A stretch of DNA of 56,816 nucleotides, from positions 1 through 56,816 of the forward strand of contig NZ_FQUN01000007.1 in assembly GCF_900129005.1 (NCBI RefSeq), read 5' to 3'. A program made the position numbers and the translations under genes. Source of the stretch: Leeuwenhoekiella marinoflava DSM 3653 (GTDB lineage Bacteria; Bacteroidota; Bacteroidia; Flavobacteriales; Flavobacteriaceae). This document shows, piece by piece, positions 16,839 through 27,100 of this stretch. Positions within the stretch are counted from its first letter, which is position 1; the number at the start of each line of letters is the position of its first letter. The notes under the pieces are model-generated. The model was not told the DNA's origin. It did not search any database and saw only the letters and a list, made by a program, of their open reading frames with translations.

Positions 16839-19115
16839 TTAGTTTAGTGTAAAGGTTTCTTTTAAGGAAGCATTGCTGTTTCCACCAACGAAAACTTCAA
16901 ATTCCCCCGGCTCTGCTATAAACTCAAGCGAACCGTTATAGAATTTCAAATCATCGGCCTTTAAAGTTAGTGTAACATTTTTAGTCTCGCCTTTCTTTAG
17001 AAATACTTTATGAAAACCTTTAAGCGTACGCATAGGAGGTGTAAGACTGCGCACGAGATCGTGAAGATATAGTTGCACCACTTCTTCGCCATCATAATCA
17101 CCAGTATTGGTCACATCTACTGTTACGGTAAGATCATCACCTTGCTCAATATTGGCAGTATTTAATTGCAAGTTTTTGTACTCAAAAGTGGTGTAACTCA
17201 AACCGTATCCAAATGCTAATGCAGGTGCATTAGGCGCATCTAAATATTGCGATTTAAACTTTAAAAACGCTGTTGAAGGAGCAGGACGACCGGTAGTTTT
17301 CATACTGTGGTAAACCGGTATTTGGCCAACATTTTGTGGCCAGCTAGCCGTTAATTTACCTGACGGATTGTAATCACCAAAAAGTACATCTGCAACAGCA
17401 TTACCGGCTTCAATACCTGGATGCCATATTTGTAAAATACTTACAGGAAGATTTAGCTCATCAGTGATAACCAGTGGCCGACCGCTCATTAACACTAAAA
17501 CGACCGGCTTACCGGTTTCAACCAATTTGTTTATCAATTTTTTTTGACTATCTGGAATAGAAATATCGGTACGGCTTGAAGATTCTCCACTCATTTCTGA
17601 AGCCTCGCCTACAACGGCAACGATCACATCTGCATTTTTAGCATTGGTTAAAGCTTCTTCTAGTAAAGCTTCGGGGGTTTCTTTTGAGATTTCGATACGC
17701 GGTCCAAAAACATTTATTTTTTTCGCGTATGCGGTATCGTTAGAAATATTAGCACCCTTTGAATAAGTGATCTGCGCATTTGGCGCAACATTTTTCAATC
17801 CTTCTAAAATAGGTGTTGAAAGCTGAGGATCTCCGGTAGGAGCCCAAGTTCCTAACATATTATTTTTATTATCAGCTAGTGGACCAACCAAAGCAATCTT
17901 TGCATTTTTTGCTAATGGAAGGATGTTGTTTTCATTTTTTAATAACACAAAAGATTTACATGCCGCTTCACGAGCTACTTTTTTATTGGCAGCTGTTAGA
18001 ATATCGCGTTTGGGTCTTTTACTATCTGAATATTTATACGGATCGTCAAAAAGTCCCAATTTGTATTTAGCTTCCAGAATACGACGGCAAGCTGTAGTAA
18101 TTGTTTCTTCGGAAACTTTGCCTTCGTCTAAAGATTTTTTCAATGTGGTTAAAAAGCCTTCTCCTACCATATCCATATCCAGACCGGCATTGATAGAAAG
18201 CGTAGAAACCGCTTGTAAATCACCCATTCCGTGAGCGATCATTTCGTTTACAGAAGTATAATCTGAAACTACAAAACCGTCAAAACCCCAGCGCTCTCGG
18301 AGCAAATCTGTTAGCAGCCATTTGTTGCCACTTGCCGGCACACCGTCTACGTCGTTGAACGAACTCATCACGCTCTCAGCACCGGCATCAATAGCCGCTT
18401 TGTAAGGCGGTAAATATTCATTAAACATTTTAGTGCGACTCATATCGGTCGTGTTGTAATCGCGACCACCTTCTGAAGCACCGTACAATGCAAAATGCTT
18501 AACGGTAGCAATCATGGTATTTTCTTCGGTAAGGTCGCTTTGCTGATAACCGGTTACCATTGCTTTTGCGATAGCCGAACCTAAATAAGGATCTTCACCG
18601 GCACCTTCAGAAATACGTCCCCATCGTGGATCACGTGCAATATCAACCATTGGCGAAAAGTTCCAGTTGATACCGTCTGCCGTGGCTTCTTGAGCTGCAA
18701 TCTGAGCTGTTTTTTCTATCAATTCCATATCCCAACTGCTTGATAAACCTAACGGAATCGGAAATGTAGTTTTATACCCGTGAATGATATCGGAACCAAT
18801 CAAAAGAGGAATCCCCAATCGGGTTTTTTTAACGGCGATTTCTTGTGCCTTTCTGATTTTATCAGGACCGGTAACACCGAATAAACCACCTACATTTCCG
18901 GCTTTTATTTTTTCTTCTACATTTTTACTCACCACAGAACCGGTAGCAACGCCACCACCAGGAGTCAATAAATTAAGCTGACCTATTTTTTCTTCAAGGG
19001 TCATTTTTTTAAGTAGCGCTTCTACTTCTGGTATAGGCGCTCTATTTTGGGCAAACGTACTGCTGAAGCATAGTATAGCTGCGAGTAGAACGAGTTTGTT
19101 AAATTTATTTTTCAT
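16839..19115 (-). CDS. bglX: GH3 beta-glucosidase, periplasmic
   Basis: A 758-residue protein of normal length for BglX-type GH3 enzymes, with signal peptide MKNKFNKLVLLAAILCFSSTFAQ. Visible features are the KHF motif (206-208), the catalytic nucleophile Asp285 in GFVVSDYTSV (SDY instead of the more common SDW), an acid/base region GEASEMSGESSSRTDI in the second domain, and a C-terminal fibronectin-III-like domain (about 660-758). It hydrolyses beta-glucosides to glucose in the periplasm. Its position after two GH144-like genes suggests that it finishes sophorose or beta-1,2-gluco-oligosaccharides, as known for some Bacteroides GH3 enzymes; the linkage is inferred. It is 18 bases from the preceding gene. 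Confidence 0.93.
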   Translation of the reverse strand: MKNKFNKLVLLAAILCFSSTFAQNRAPIPEVEALLKKMTLEEKIGQLNLLTPGGGVATGSVVSKNVEEKIKAGNVGGLFGVTGPDKIRKAQEIAVKKTRLGIPLLIGSDIIHGYKTTFPIPLGLSSSWDMELIEKTAQIAAQEATADGINWNFSPMVDIARDPRWGRISEGAGEDPYLGSAIAKAMVTGYQQSDLTEENTMIATVKHFALYGASEGGRDYNTTDMSRTKMFNEYLPPYKAAIDAGAESVMSSFNDVDGVPASGNKWLLTDLLRERWGFDGFVVSDYTSVNEMIAHGMGDLQAVSTLSINAGLDMDMVGEGFLTTLKKSLDEGKVSEETITTACRRILEAKYKLGLFDDPYKYSDSKRPKRDILTAANKKVAREAACKSFVLLKNENNILPLAKNAKIALVGPLADNKNNMLGTWAPTGDPQLSTPILEGLKNVAPNAQITYSKGANISNDTAYAKKINVFGPRIEISKETPEALLEEALTNAKNADVIVAVVGEASEMSGESSSRTDISIPDSQKKLINKLVETGKPVVLVLMSGRPLVITDELNLPVSILQIWHPGIEAGNAVADVLFGDYNPSGKLTASWPQNVGQIPVYHSMKTTGRPAPSTAFLKFKSQYLDAPNAPALAFGYGLSYTTFEYKNLQLNTANIEQGDDLTVTVDVTNTGDYDGEEVVQLYLHDLVRSLTPPMRTLKGFHKVFLKKGETKNVTLTLKADDLKFYNGSLEFIAEPGEFEVFVGGNSNASLKETFTLN

Positions 19116-19133
19116 AGTATAGGGTTGCGTTTT

Positions 19134-19913
19134 TTAGTTTGCTTTTGTATGACTAAAAAGCCATTGTAAAAAATCGGGTTCTGCAAAGGCAGAATCCCAA
19201 CTGTTGTGATTGGCGTGCTCATAAATGCTCACGCGAGGTTTTGCTCCTGCATCTAGCATAGCTTCTGCCATTTGCAAGCTGTATGTAGGTTTTACTACAT
19301 TATCATCAGCACCGTGAATTACCCAAAACGGAGTTTTTAGTGCGTAATCTTTTACCGATTCTGTGCTTCCGGCACCGCAAATTGCGATGGCAGCAGCAAA
19401 GGTATCCGGGTTACGCTGTACAATCTCATAGGTTCCCATTCCTCCCATAGAAAGACCGGCAACGTATACGCGTGACGTATCTATTTTTTCATCTTCAATA
19501 AAAGAATTGACCAATTCCGCAGCCATTTTTAAATGCGGAGTCGGTTTGTTTTCCGGATGAAAAGTAATGCCAATAGGATAGGTGCTACGATCTACATCTA
19601 CATTTGCCCAATACGAATCTTTAGGACACTGCGGAAAAATCACAATCGCAGGAAAGGCATTGCGATTACCAGTATTTGTAAAAACGGAAGCGCCGTGGGT
19701 TAACTGACTTTGATTATCTGAACCACGTTCTCCTGCACCGTGTAAAAACAAGATTAGAGGGTACTGCTTGGTTTTATCGTAGTTAAGAGGATATTGAATA
19801 CGGTATTGCAAACTGTCACCCGCGCTTTGGTAAACAGCTTTTTTAAAGCTGTTTTGCGCCAGTACAATTCCTGAATAGAGAAGCGTCACTAATATCGCAA
19901 ATTGGATTTTCAT
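19134..19913 (-). CDS. Secreted esterase of the dienelactone hydrolase/phospholipase type
   Basis: A 259-residue protein with signal peptide MKIQFAILVTLLYSGIVLAQ. The oxyanion region FLHGAGERG (57-65), nucleophile GLSMGG (153-158, Ser155), acid in HGADDNVV (200-207) and His236 in HANHNSWD are all present. It resembles the short PHB-depolymerase-like/carboxylesterase group common in Bacteroidetes glycan loci, which removes acyl substituents. It is 6 bases after the second GH144-like gene and 18 before GH3, so co-translation is likely. It is the first of two unrelated esterases in this operon, which suggests a doubly or heavily acylated substrate. Confidence 0.82.
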   Translation of the reverse strand: MKIQFAILVTLLYSGIVLAQNSFKKAVYQSAGDSLQYRIQYPLNYDKTKQYPLILFLHGAGERGSDNQSQLTHGASVFTNTGNRNAFPAIVIFPQCPKDSYWANVDVDRSTYPIGITFHPENKPTPHLKMAAELVNSFIEDEKIDTSRVYVAGLSMGGMGTYEIVQRNPDTFAAAIAICGAGSTESVKDYALKTPFWVIHGADDNVVKPTYSLQMAEAMLDAGAKPRVSIYEHANHNSWDSAFAEPDFLQWLFSHTKAN

Positions 19914-19919
19914 AAATCT

Positions 19920-21317
19920 TTATTGTGGAATGGTGTAGTTGAAATTGAGTTTATCAAGACCGGCTTGTACCTGCTCATTCTGCATAAATAATTTCCAGAG
20001 TAAGCCGGAACGGTAATTTTCGATCATTATCAGAATAGGGCCTTGATCAATTGCTAAATAAGCTTCGGCAACAGCATAATTTTGTTGCGGACTGAACGCA
20101 TCGTAAAAACCTGCAGGTCCTAGAAGTATATCATCAAGATTATTAAAACTGCGTAAGGCTGCCATTGATTCTTGTGGTGTATAGGGAAAAGAGCTTAATG
20201 CTGCCGTAGGCGAAATTATCCCGGTGTCATCACCCGGCCGATGCGCTTTGTAGCCTAAACTTCCGTTAGCATTAATTGTGTAACTCGCCGTAAGTCCCCA
20301 AAGATCTTGCCCGTAATCGCGCCATCCTAACGGATTTTCTACGCAATACGCATAGTTGCTCAGGGCGTGGTTTATAGTTGCAGTCTCATAATTCACATAG
20401 TCATCCGAAAGGCCAAATGGGTTTAATCCCAAATACGAATAATGTGCCCAAAAAAGCGGTCCACCGGTTTGCTCAGCTCCTGCATGTTTCACCTCAAGCG
20501 GATAGCCGTAAGCAACAGCGCTAGATTTGATAGTTCCGTTTAACGCCCAGCCTTCTGTATAAACTTCAGGTGTAATACTGAAGTGTTGAGAGGCGGCAGC
20601 TACTATATACGTAATTAGTGTCTCATTGTAGCCTTGCAATTTTAGGTTAATGGCAAAGTCGTTGTCAGGACTCCAATGCCAGTACAGTACATTTTCGCCT
20701 TGCGTAAACCAATTCCATTCTATACCATCAATTAAAGCAAAAGCTTCATCAGCTAAATTCTGTTCGTTAGCAGAACCTGTTTTAAAATATTCACCTACGG
20801 TAATCAAACCCTGAGCCAGAAAAGCTGTTTCTACCAAATCTGCACCATTATCCAGGTCAGAAAAAGGAATCACCGCTCCCGTACGGCCGTCTAACCAATG
20901 TGGCCAGGCACCGTGAAAACGATCTGCATTTTTTAGAAAATCAAGTACAGTTGAAAGTCGGTTGAAGGCTTCTGTTCTGGAGATAAATCCGCGCTCAATA
21001 CCCACCAGAATTCCCATCATTCCAAACCCGGTACCTCCGGTGGTAACAATGTTTTCATCCTGAGAAGGATTCGCAGGAATGTAGCGCTCCCGAGCTGCTC
21101 CGGATTCTGAGTTTGCAAAATCCCAGAAATAGTTAAAAGTTTCTTTCTGAGTGAGATCCAGAAGTTCCGCATCAGTCAACTCTGGTTCTGGACTAGGGTT
21201 TTCACCCCCATTTCCTTCGTCAGGAGTTTCATTGGGGAGGTCAGCGACAGCATCGCTACTGTCACTTGAACATCCTAATAGGTTCAATACAAATACTATG
21301 TAGATTGAATATTTAAT
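19920..21317 (-). CDS. GH144-like (PF10091) glucanase, lipoprotein, second of a tandem pair
   Basis: About 465 residues if started at the ATT at 21317-21315, which overlaps the TAA of the upstream gene. The first standard start (TTG 21287) would leave only NLLGC before the lipid Cys. The ATT start gives a proper lipoprotein signal, MKYSIYIVFVLNLLGC. After an acidic Pro/Glu linker, the domain runs from LTQKETFNYFWDFANSE through GTGFGMMGILVGIERGF, FHGAWPHWLDG, WHWSPDN, FWAHYSYLGLNP and LWGLTASY to YLAIDQGPI and YRSGLLWKLFM. This is the 'putative glucoamylase' PF10091 family, whose characterised members (GH144) are endo- or exo-beta-1,2-glucanases. It is clearly paralogous to the gene upstream and was probably duplicated in tandem. 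Confidence 0.88.
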   Translation of the reverse strand: MKYSIYIVFVLNLLGCSSDSSDAVADLPNETPDEGNGGENPSPEPELTDAELLDLTQKETFNYFWDFANSESGAARERYIPANPSQDENIVTTGGTGFGMMGILVGIERGFISRTEAFNRLSTVLDFLKNADRFHGAWPHWLDGRTGAVIPFSDLDNGADLVETAFLAQGLITVGEYFKTGSANEQNLADEAFALIDGIEWNWFTQGENVLYWHWSPDNDFAINLKLQGYNETLITYIVAAASQHFSITPEVYTEGWALNGTIKSSAVAYGYPLEVKHAGAEQTGGPLFWAHYSYLGLNPFGLSDDYVNYETATINHALSNYAYCVENPLGWRDYGQDLWGLTASYTINANGSLGYKAHRPGDDTGIISPTAALSSFPYTPQESMAALRSFNNLDDILLGPAGFYDAFSPQQNYAVAEAYLAIDQGPILIMIENYRSGLLWKLFMQNEQVQAGLDKLNFNYTIPQ

Positions 21318-22686
21318 CTTCTTGGTTTTTTAAATACGGACTCTCAAAACCTAGTTTTCTAAGTCCGTCGAGTACTTCTTCGTTTTTCATAAACAGATCC
21401 CATAACAAACCGCTGCGGTAATTTTCAATCATCACCGGGATAGGTCCTTGGTCAATGGCAAGATAGCGTGGTAAATACCAGTCATCTTGCAAACTAAACG
21501 CATCATACGGACCAAACTTCCCAACAAGAGAATCCAGATCTGTATATAAATGCTTTAAAAAAGCTTTGCTTTCCTTAGGGGTGTAAGGCATAGACGATAG
21601 GGCAGCAGTAGGTGAGATCACACCAAGGTCATTACCCGGACGGTGCCCGGCATAGCCATTGATAGAATAACTTGAGGTCATTCCCCAGAGATCAGCACTA
21701 TAACCTTTAAAGTCTTTAGGGTTCTCCAAAGCATACTCATACTGAATTTTAGCATGATTAACATTGAGCTTCCAGTAATCTCCATATTGATCAGAAAGCC
21801 CTTTTGGGTTTAAGCCCAAATACGAATAATGTGCCCAAAAAAGTGGACCAACAGGAGCATCGTCGTGCTTAAAATGATTCAATACTGTACGCATTCCGTA
21901 AGCAGTAGTGTCTTGAGCAATTTTACCGTCAACAGCCCAGCCTTTTTCATAAACAGCTTTAGTGATAGGGTGTGTAGGAGAAGCCGCAGCAAGCACATAC
22001 ATAATGAGCGCTTCGTTATAACCACCTACCGGGAAGTTCATCTTCCAGCCTACATTAGGCGACCAGTGCCAGTACAGCACATCTTCGCCTTGTGTATACC
22101 AGTCCCATTCAACTTCTTCCCACATTCTTTGAATTTGAGTAGCCAGAGCTTGTTCTTGCTCAGTACCGTCTTTGTAATATTCAGCAACGGTAAGCAATCC
22201 CTGAACCAGAAAAGCAGTTTCAACCAAGTCTCCACCGTCATCATATTTACTGAAAGGTTTCACTTTACCGGTCGTACCGTCTAGCCAGTGTGGCCAGGCA
22301 CCATGAAAACGGTCTGCTTTATCTAAGAAATCAACCATTTTCTGAAAGCGTGCAAAAGCTGAATCTTTAGTTATAAACCCACGTTCTACACCGGCAACAA
22401 TTGCCATCAAACCAAAGCCGGTACCGCCAATAGTTACTGTGTTTTTATCATCAGATGGATAAATGTCATCTAGATGAATACGCTCTGGAGCAAGTCCCGA
22501 ATCTTTATTGGCACCATCCCAGAAATAATTAATGGTTTGTTTTTGTACCGAATCAAGCAGGCTTTCTTCATCATTAGAAGATGAAATCGGGGAAGTGTTT
22601 TGCACTTCCCGTTTTTCCGCTTTAGAGTCACGACCCTTACATCCTGGCAGGGATAAAAGAATCAATCCAATTAAAATATATCGCAT
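21313..22686 (-). CDS. GH144-like (PF10091) glucanase, lipoprotein, first of a tandem pair
   Basis: A 457-residue lipoprotein (MRYILIGLILLSLPGC, Cys16) with a Ser/Asp-rich linker and then the full PF10091/GH144 pattern: VQKQTINYFWDGANKDS, GTGFGLMAIVAGVERGF, FHGAWPHWLDG, VLYWHWSPNVGW, FWAHYSYLGLNP, LWGMTSSYS, YLAIDQGPI and YRSGLLWDLFM. Characterised GH144 enzymes cleave beta-1,2-glucan to sophoro-oligosaccharides or sophorose. It lies 41 bases after the SusD gene and its stop overlaps the presumed start of the second copy. The two copies share most motifs but differ in linkers and several loops, so they may divide surface endo-attack and exo-processing. Confidence 0.9.
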   Translation of the reverse strand: MRYILIGLILLSLPGCKGRDSKAEKREVQNTSPISSSNDEESLLDSVQKQTINYFWDGANKDSGLAPERIHLDDIYPSDDKNTVTIGGTGFGLMAIVAGVERGFITKDSAFARFQKMVDFLDKADRFHGAWPHWLDGTTGKVKPFSKYDDGGDLVETAFLVQGLLTVAEYYKDGTEQEQALATQIQRMWEEVEWDWYTQGEDVLYWHWSPNVGWKMNFPVGGYNEALIMYVLAAASPTHPITKAVYEKGWAVDGKIAQDTTAYGMRTVLNHFKHDDAPVGPLFWAHYSYLGLNPKGLSDQYGDYWKLNVNHAKIQYEYALENPKDFKGYSADLWGMTSSYSINGYAGHRPGNDLGVISPTAALSSMPYTPKESKAFLKHLYTDLDSLVGKFGPYDAFSLQDDWYLPRYLAIDQGPIPVMIENYRSGLLWDLFMKNEEVLDGLRKLGFESPYLKNQED

Positions 22687-22727
22687 AATTAGTTTTTACT
22701 CGATGATCGAGATTAAAATTTACAGAA

Positions 22728-24152
22728 TTAGTATCCCGGGTTTTGTACCATTTCGGGAGTTTGCACTAACTGATTGTTAGGTATAGGAAACAACTCGTGT
22801 TTACCGGTGATAAAGGTTTTGCCATCAGCAGCCATTGCAGCTTCAGCCTGACCCGTACGCACTAAATCAAACCAACGATCGTGTTCCATTGCTAATTCTA
22901 AACGACGCTCCGTCCAGATTGCTTGTCTCACTTCAGCTTGATCTGTAGCAGTAATAGCTGGTAATTCAACGCGAGTTCTAACCAAATTGAGAGGGGTAAG
23001 CGCAGCACTGCTTTGCCCAAGTTCGTTTAGCGCTTCAGCACGTATCAAAAGCACTTCAGCATAACGCAGCACTCTGATGTTCTTATCGCCGTCGCTTTGT
23101 CCTGCATTTGCAGAAGAGTAGGCTTTTTCACTATAGCGTGGGTTCTCTACACCAGCGTCAACTACACGACCATCAAACAAAGTTTCACCGGCAAATATGA
23201 TCGTGGCATCGCGACGAATATCATCTCCTGCTTCGTTGAAAGCATCTTCCAAATTCTGGGAAGGCGTATTGAAGCCCCAGCCCCAGCCATTATCGCCACC
23301 ACGAGCTCCTTGTACTTGAGAGTACTGTTGCACACCGTGTTGAGGGATTTCTCCACGTGCTTGAATTTCAAATAAAGAACCCGGACCATTTTCACCGGTT
23401 ACCCTCCATACATTAGCATAGTTAGGATCTAAGCTGTACTGATTAGAAGTAATAACCGTGTTTGCCATATCAGCAGCCTCTTGCCATTTTTCTTGATACA
23501 AGTATACCTTAGCTAATAAGCCTTGTGCAGCACCCTTAGTTGCGCGGCCTAGCTCTGTGTTCGCATATTCGCTTTTAAGAGGAAGTGCGTCTATAGCGTC
23601 TAACAAATCTTGCTCGATATACTCATAGACTTCTTCAACAGGAGCACGCTCTACTAAACTGATTTCTTGAATAGGAATTGCTCCAAAAGAACGTACTAAC
23701 CAGAAATAGTTAAGCGCTCTTAAGAATTTTGCTTCGCCAATAACACGAGCGCCAGGCACTGCTGTTTGACCTTCAAAAGTATTAGCTATTTCTATTGTTT
23801 GTGAAGCTCTACCAATGGTTTTGTACCAAATCGTCCACATAGCAGTTACTGAAACAGAAGATGAGGTGAAGTTCAATTCATCTAAAGCACGCTTGTCTGT
23901 ACCGCTGTCTGTAGGCGAACTTCCTTTGTCTGAGTTATCAGAAATCATATCGGTGATTCCTAGGTAAGAGAATGCATAAGAAAACTCAGTATGCATCCCA
24001 TAAACACCATTTACAAAATCAACGGGTTGATAATCTTCGCCGTCTTCGGCAACAGGATCTACAATATCTACTTCTTCAACAAAGTCATCACAGCTAATGA
24101 AGACGAGGCCTGTAAAAAGGCTAAATAGGAGTGTTTTATATATAAATTTCAT
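22728..24152 (-). CDS. SusD/RagB-like glycan-binding lipoprotein
   Basis: A 474-residue surface lipoprotein (MKFIYKTLLFSLFTGLVFISC, Cys21, followed by acidic DDFVEEVD, which fits a surface export signal). The TPR-like SusD fold is indicated by AKFLRALNYFWLVRSFG, GRATKGAAQGLLAKVYLYQEKW, RYAEVLLIRAEALNELGQ and a C-terminal ERRLELAMEHDRWFDLVRTG. It forms a lid on the SusC channel encoded 11 bases upstream and captures oligosaccharides at the cell surface. Its length and motifs are typical. Ligand specificity cannot be read from the sequence and is inferred from the GH144/GH3 neighbours. Confidence 0.95.
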   Translation of the reverse strand: MKFIYKTLLFSLFTGLVFISCDDFVEEVDIVDPVAEDGEDYQPVDFVNGVYGMHTEFSYAFSYLGITDMISDNSDKGSSPTDSGTDKRALDELNFTSSSVSVTAMWTIWYKTIGRASQTIEIANTFEGQTAVPGARVIGEAKFLRALNYFWLVRSFGAIPIQEISLVERAPVEEVYEYIEQDLLDAIDALPLKSEYANTELGRATKGAAQGLLAKVYLYQEKWQEAADMANTVITSNQYSLDPNYANVWRVTGENGPGSLFEIQARGEIPQHGVQQYSQVQGARGGDNGWGWGFNTPSQNLEDAFNEAGDDIRRDATIIFAGETLFDGRVVDAGVENPRYSEKAYSSANAGQSDGDKNIRVLRYAEVLLIRAEALNELGQSSAALTPLNLVRTRVELPAITATDQAEVRQAIWTERRLELAMEHDRWFDLVRTGQAEAAMAADGKTFITGKHELFPIPNNQLVQTPEMVQNPGY

Positions 24153-24163
24153 AATGCTTTATT

Positions 24164-27100
24164 TTATAATTTGAAGTTCGCTCCAACAATAAATGAACGG
24201 GTGTTAGGATAAGCAGAAAGTTCTACACCTGTAGTTGTGGTAGGATCTCCATCTTGGTTTAATTCTGGAGTAAAACCAGAATAGTCAGTAAACATAAATG
24301 GATTCTGCAGGGTTACATATACACGCGCACTGTTTATGAATGAAGAGATTTCAGGAAGGGTGTATCCTACTGTAATGTTGTTGATTCTAAAATATGAACC
24401 GTCCTCAAGATAGTATGAAGATGCTTCTACATCACGGTCTGCACCGGGGTTCACATTAGTAGAGCCCGGTCCGGTCCATCTTTTGTTGAAGATTTCTTCT
24501 GAAATGTTTTCACCACCTAAACGGGTGTTGTATAAACCGTTGTAAACTTTGTTACCTCCAACACCAAAACCAGAAACACTTAAGTCGAAGTTTTTGTAGT
24601 TGGCTCCTATGTTAATACCGTAGTTGTAAGTAGGGATATAAGATCCGAAATACTTTTTATCACGATCATCAATTAAACCGTCTCCGTTTTGATCTTTGTA
24701 GCGTAAGTGTCCGGGAGCAGCACTTACTAATGAAGGATTGCTTTCAATCTCTTCTTGTGTTTGCCATACACCGTCTGCTTCATACATCCACCAGGCAAAA
24801 ATAGGTTGCCCTTCTGCAAGACGTTTGGTAATACGCCCGTTACCTAAATCACCACCTATAGCACCGTCATAAGCCGGTTTTACATTTTGAACGCGGTTTT
24901 TATTGGTTGAAAGGTTTACGCCAATATTATAACTAAAGTCTGATCCTATCTGATCTCTCCAGTTTACCAAAAATTCAAAACCAGAGTTAGAGATTTCAGC
25001 TGCTTCATCAAAGAAGTTACTGCTGTACTCAGAATTTAATAAAGGGCGTACGCTTAAAATCGCATTCGTATTCAAACGGTTATAATAGTCAATAGTACCA
25101 GACAGTTTACGGTTGAATAAAGCAAAGTCAAAACCAGCTTCAAATTCTTCAGTTACCTCCCAAGAAAGCGGAATTGCCGGAGTACCTAAAGCTGCTCCTA
25201 CAATTAGACTCTGTGAAGGTCCAAAAACATAATTGGTATTGTTGCTTCCTGCTTCTGCATTAATAGACTGTACGTTAAAAGGAATTGCCTGGTTACCCAA
25301 TTTACCCCAACCGGCGAAGAATTTTAAATTATCCAGAACGCCGTTATCTTCCATAAAGGCTTCGTTGGTCATCGTCCAACCTAAACTTACCGCAGGGAAA
25401 TAGCCAAAGAAGTTGTTCTCACCTGTGGCAAAATCACTGGTACCATCACGTCTGATAACTGCACGCACGTAATAACGCTGATCGTAGTTGTATTCTACAC
25501 GACCAAAGTATGATTGTAGATTAGTACTTTGGTAGGTATCTCCGGTAACATTGTCATTAAAGAGCTGACTCGTTCTTAAGTTTAAGTTACGCAGGTTACG
25601 CTCTGGTCTTACATCATAAGCCTGAGCCTCGGTAAACTCACCTCCTTCATAGTTTTCACGGCTAATACCTAAAGTAGCAGAAAGGTTGTGCTCATCAAAT
25701 GACTTATTGTATGTTAAGAAACTTTCAATATTCCATCTATACGATTCTAGGCGTCTAATTGTGTATGAGTTATTAGCAAATTCTGTAGAAACACCATCTT
25801 CGTCAGGGACTCTTCCTGCTTCAAATTGAGCTTCTGTACGATTAGGATTTGCATTCAACCACTGATCTCTAATGTCATTATAAGTTTTCTTAGTAGAGTA
25901 AAATTTTGTTGCTCCAAAACGGGTGGTTAACATTAAATCTTCGTTAATATCAAACTCTGCGGCGATTTGTCCCTGAAGACTGGTAGTGTTGATTTGCTCG
26001 TCTTCATAATATACCTGAGCAACCGGGTTCCCGTGTGAGTTCAATCTTCCTAAAGTCTCGCCCGGTTGTGTAGTAAAACCTACAACTCCGGTGTTTTGAT
26101 TCACAAATGATTGTCCAAAACGGCCATTGTCATAACGTACCGGTACTAAAGGGGACTGGCGGTATGCCGTACTGAAAGATCCAAAAGGTTTTGGATTTTC
26201 ATTGGTATAGGCAACGTTTAGGTTTTGTATAATGCGTACACGATCATTAAATAAATGATAGGTGTTGTTACTACGAATAGTACCTCTGTTATATTCTTGA
26301 CCTTCTAAAATTCCTTTTTCTTGATACAGGTTGTAGCTCAAGAAGTAATCTATATTTTCCCCTGCTCCAGAAACTGAAAAACTGTTGTTGTTTATCGTAC
26401 CGGTTTGTAGCAATTCATCATACCAGTCTGTATTATACCTCTGGTTGTCTTGAAGAAGAAAACCTCCGTTAGCAGCACTTTCTTCATTAAAATATTGCGT
26501 GTACTGCTGCGCGTTTGCCATTTTAAGTGGATTTAAAATGGTTTTTGCACCGTAGTAAGATTCAAATGAAAATACTGTTTTACCCTGTTTACCTCGTTTG
26601 GTAGTAATCAGAATAACCCCGTTTGCAGCACGAATACCGTAAATGTTTGCATAAGAAGCCCCTTTCAAGAAATCGATAGATTCAATATCATTAGGGTTGA
26701 TACTGGTAATATCTGTTAACGGCTGACCGTCTACAATATACAAAGGAGATCTACCTCCTTCTGCAGTACCCAAACCACGCATTAAAACGGTAGGAGTAGA
26801 ACCGGGAGCATCGTTTGCGATAATGTTTACACCGGCAACTTTACCTTGCACAGAAGTCAATGCTGAGGTCGCAGGTTGTTTTGTAATCTCTTCATTATCT
26901 ACAGATACAATAGCACCAGTAATGTCAGATTTTTTCTGATTACCATACCCTACAACAACCACTTCGTCAAGTTCGCTTGACTGATCTTGCAACACAATGT
27001 TATAAGTAGCGTCATTAGTTATAGAAAACGTTTGAGCTTCGAATCCTAAATACGTAACACGTACTTGATCTCCTTCTAAAACGTCTAGAGAAAAGTTTCC

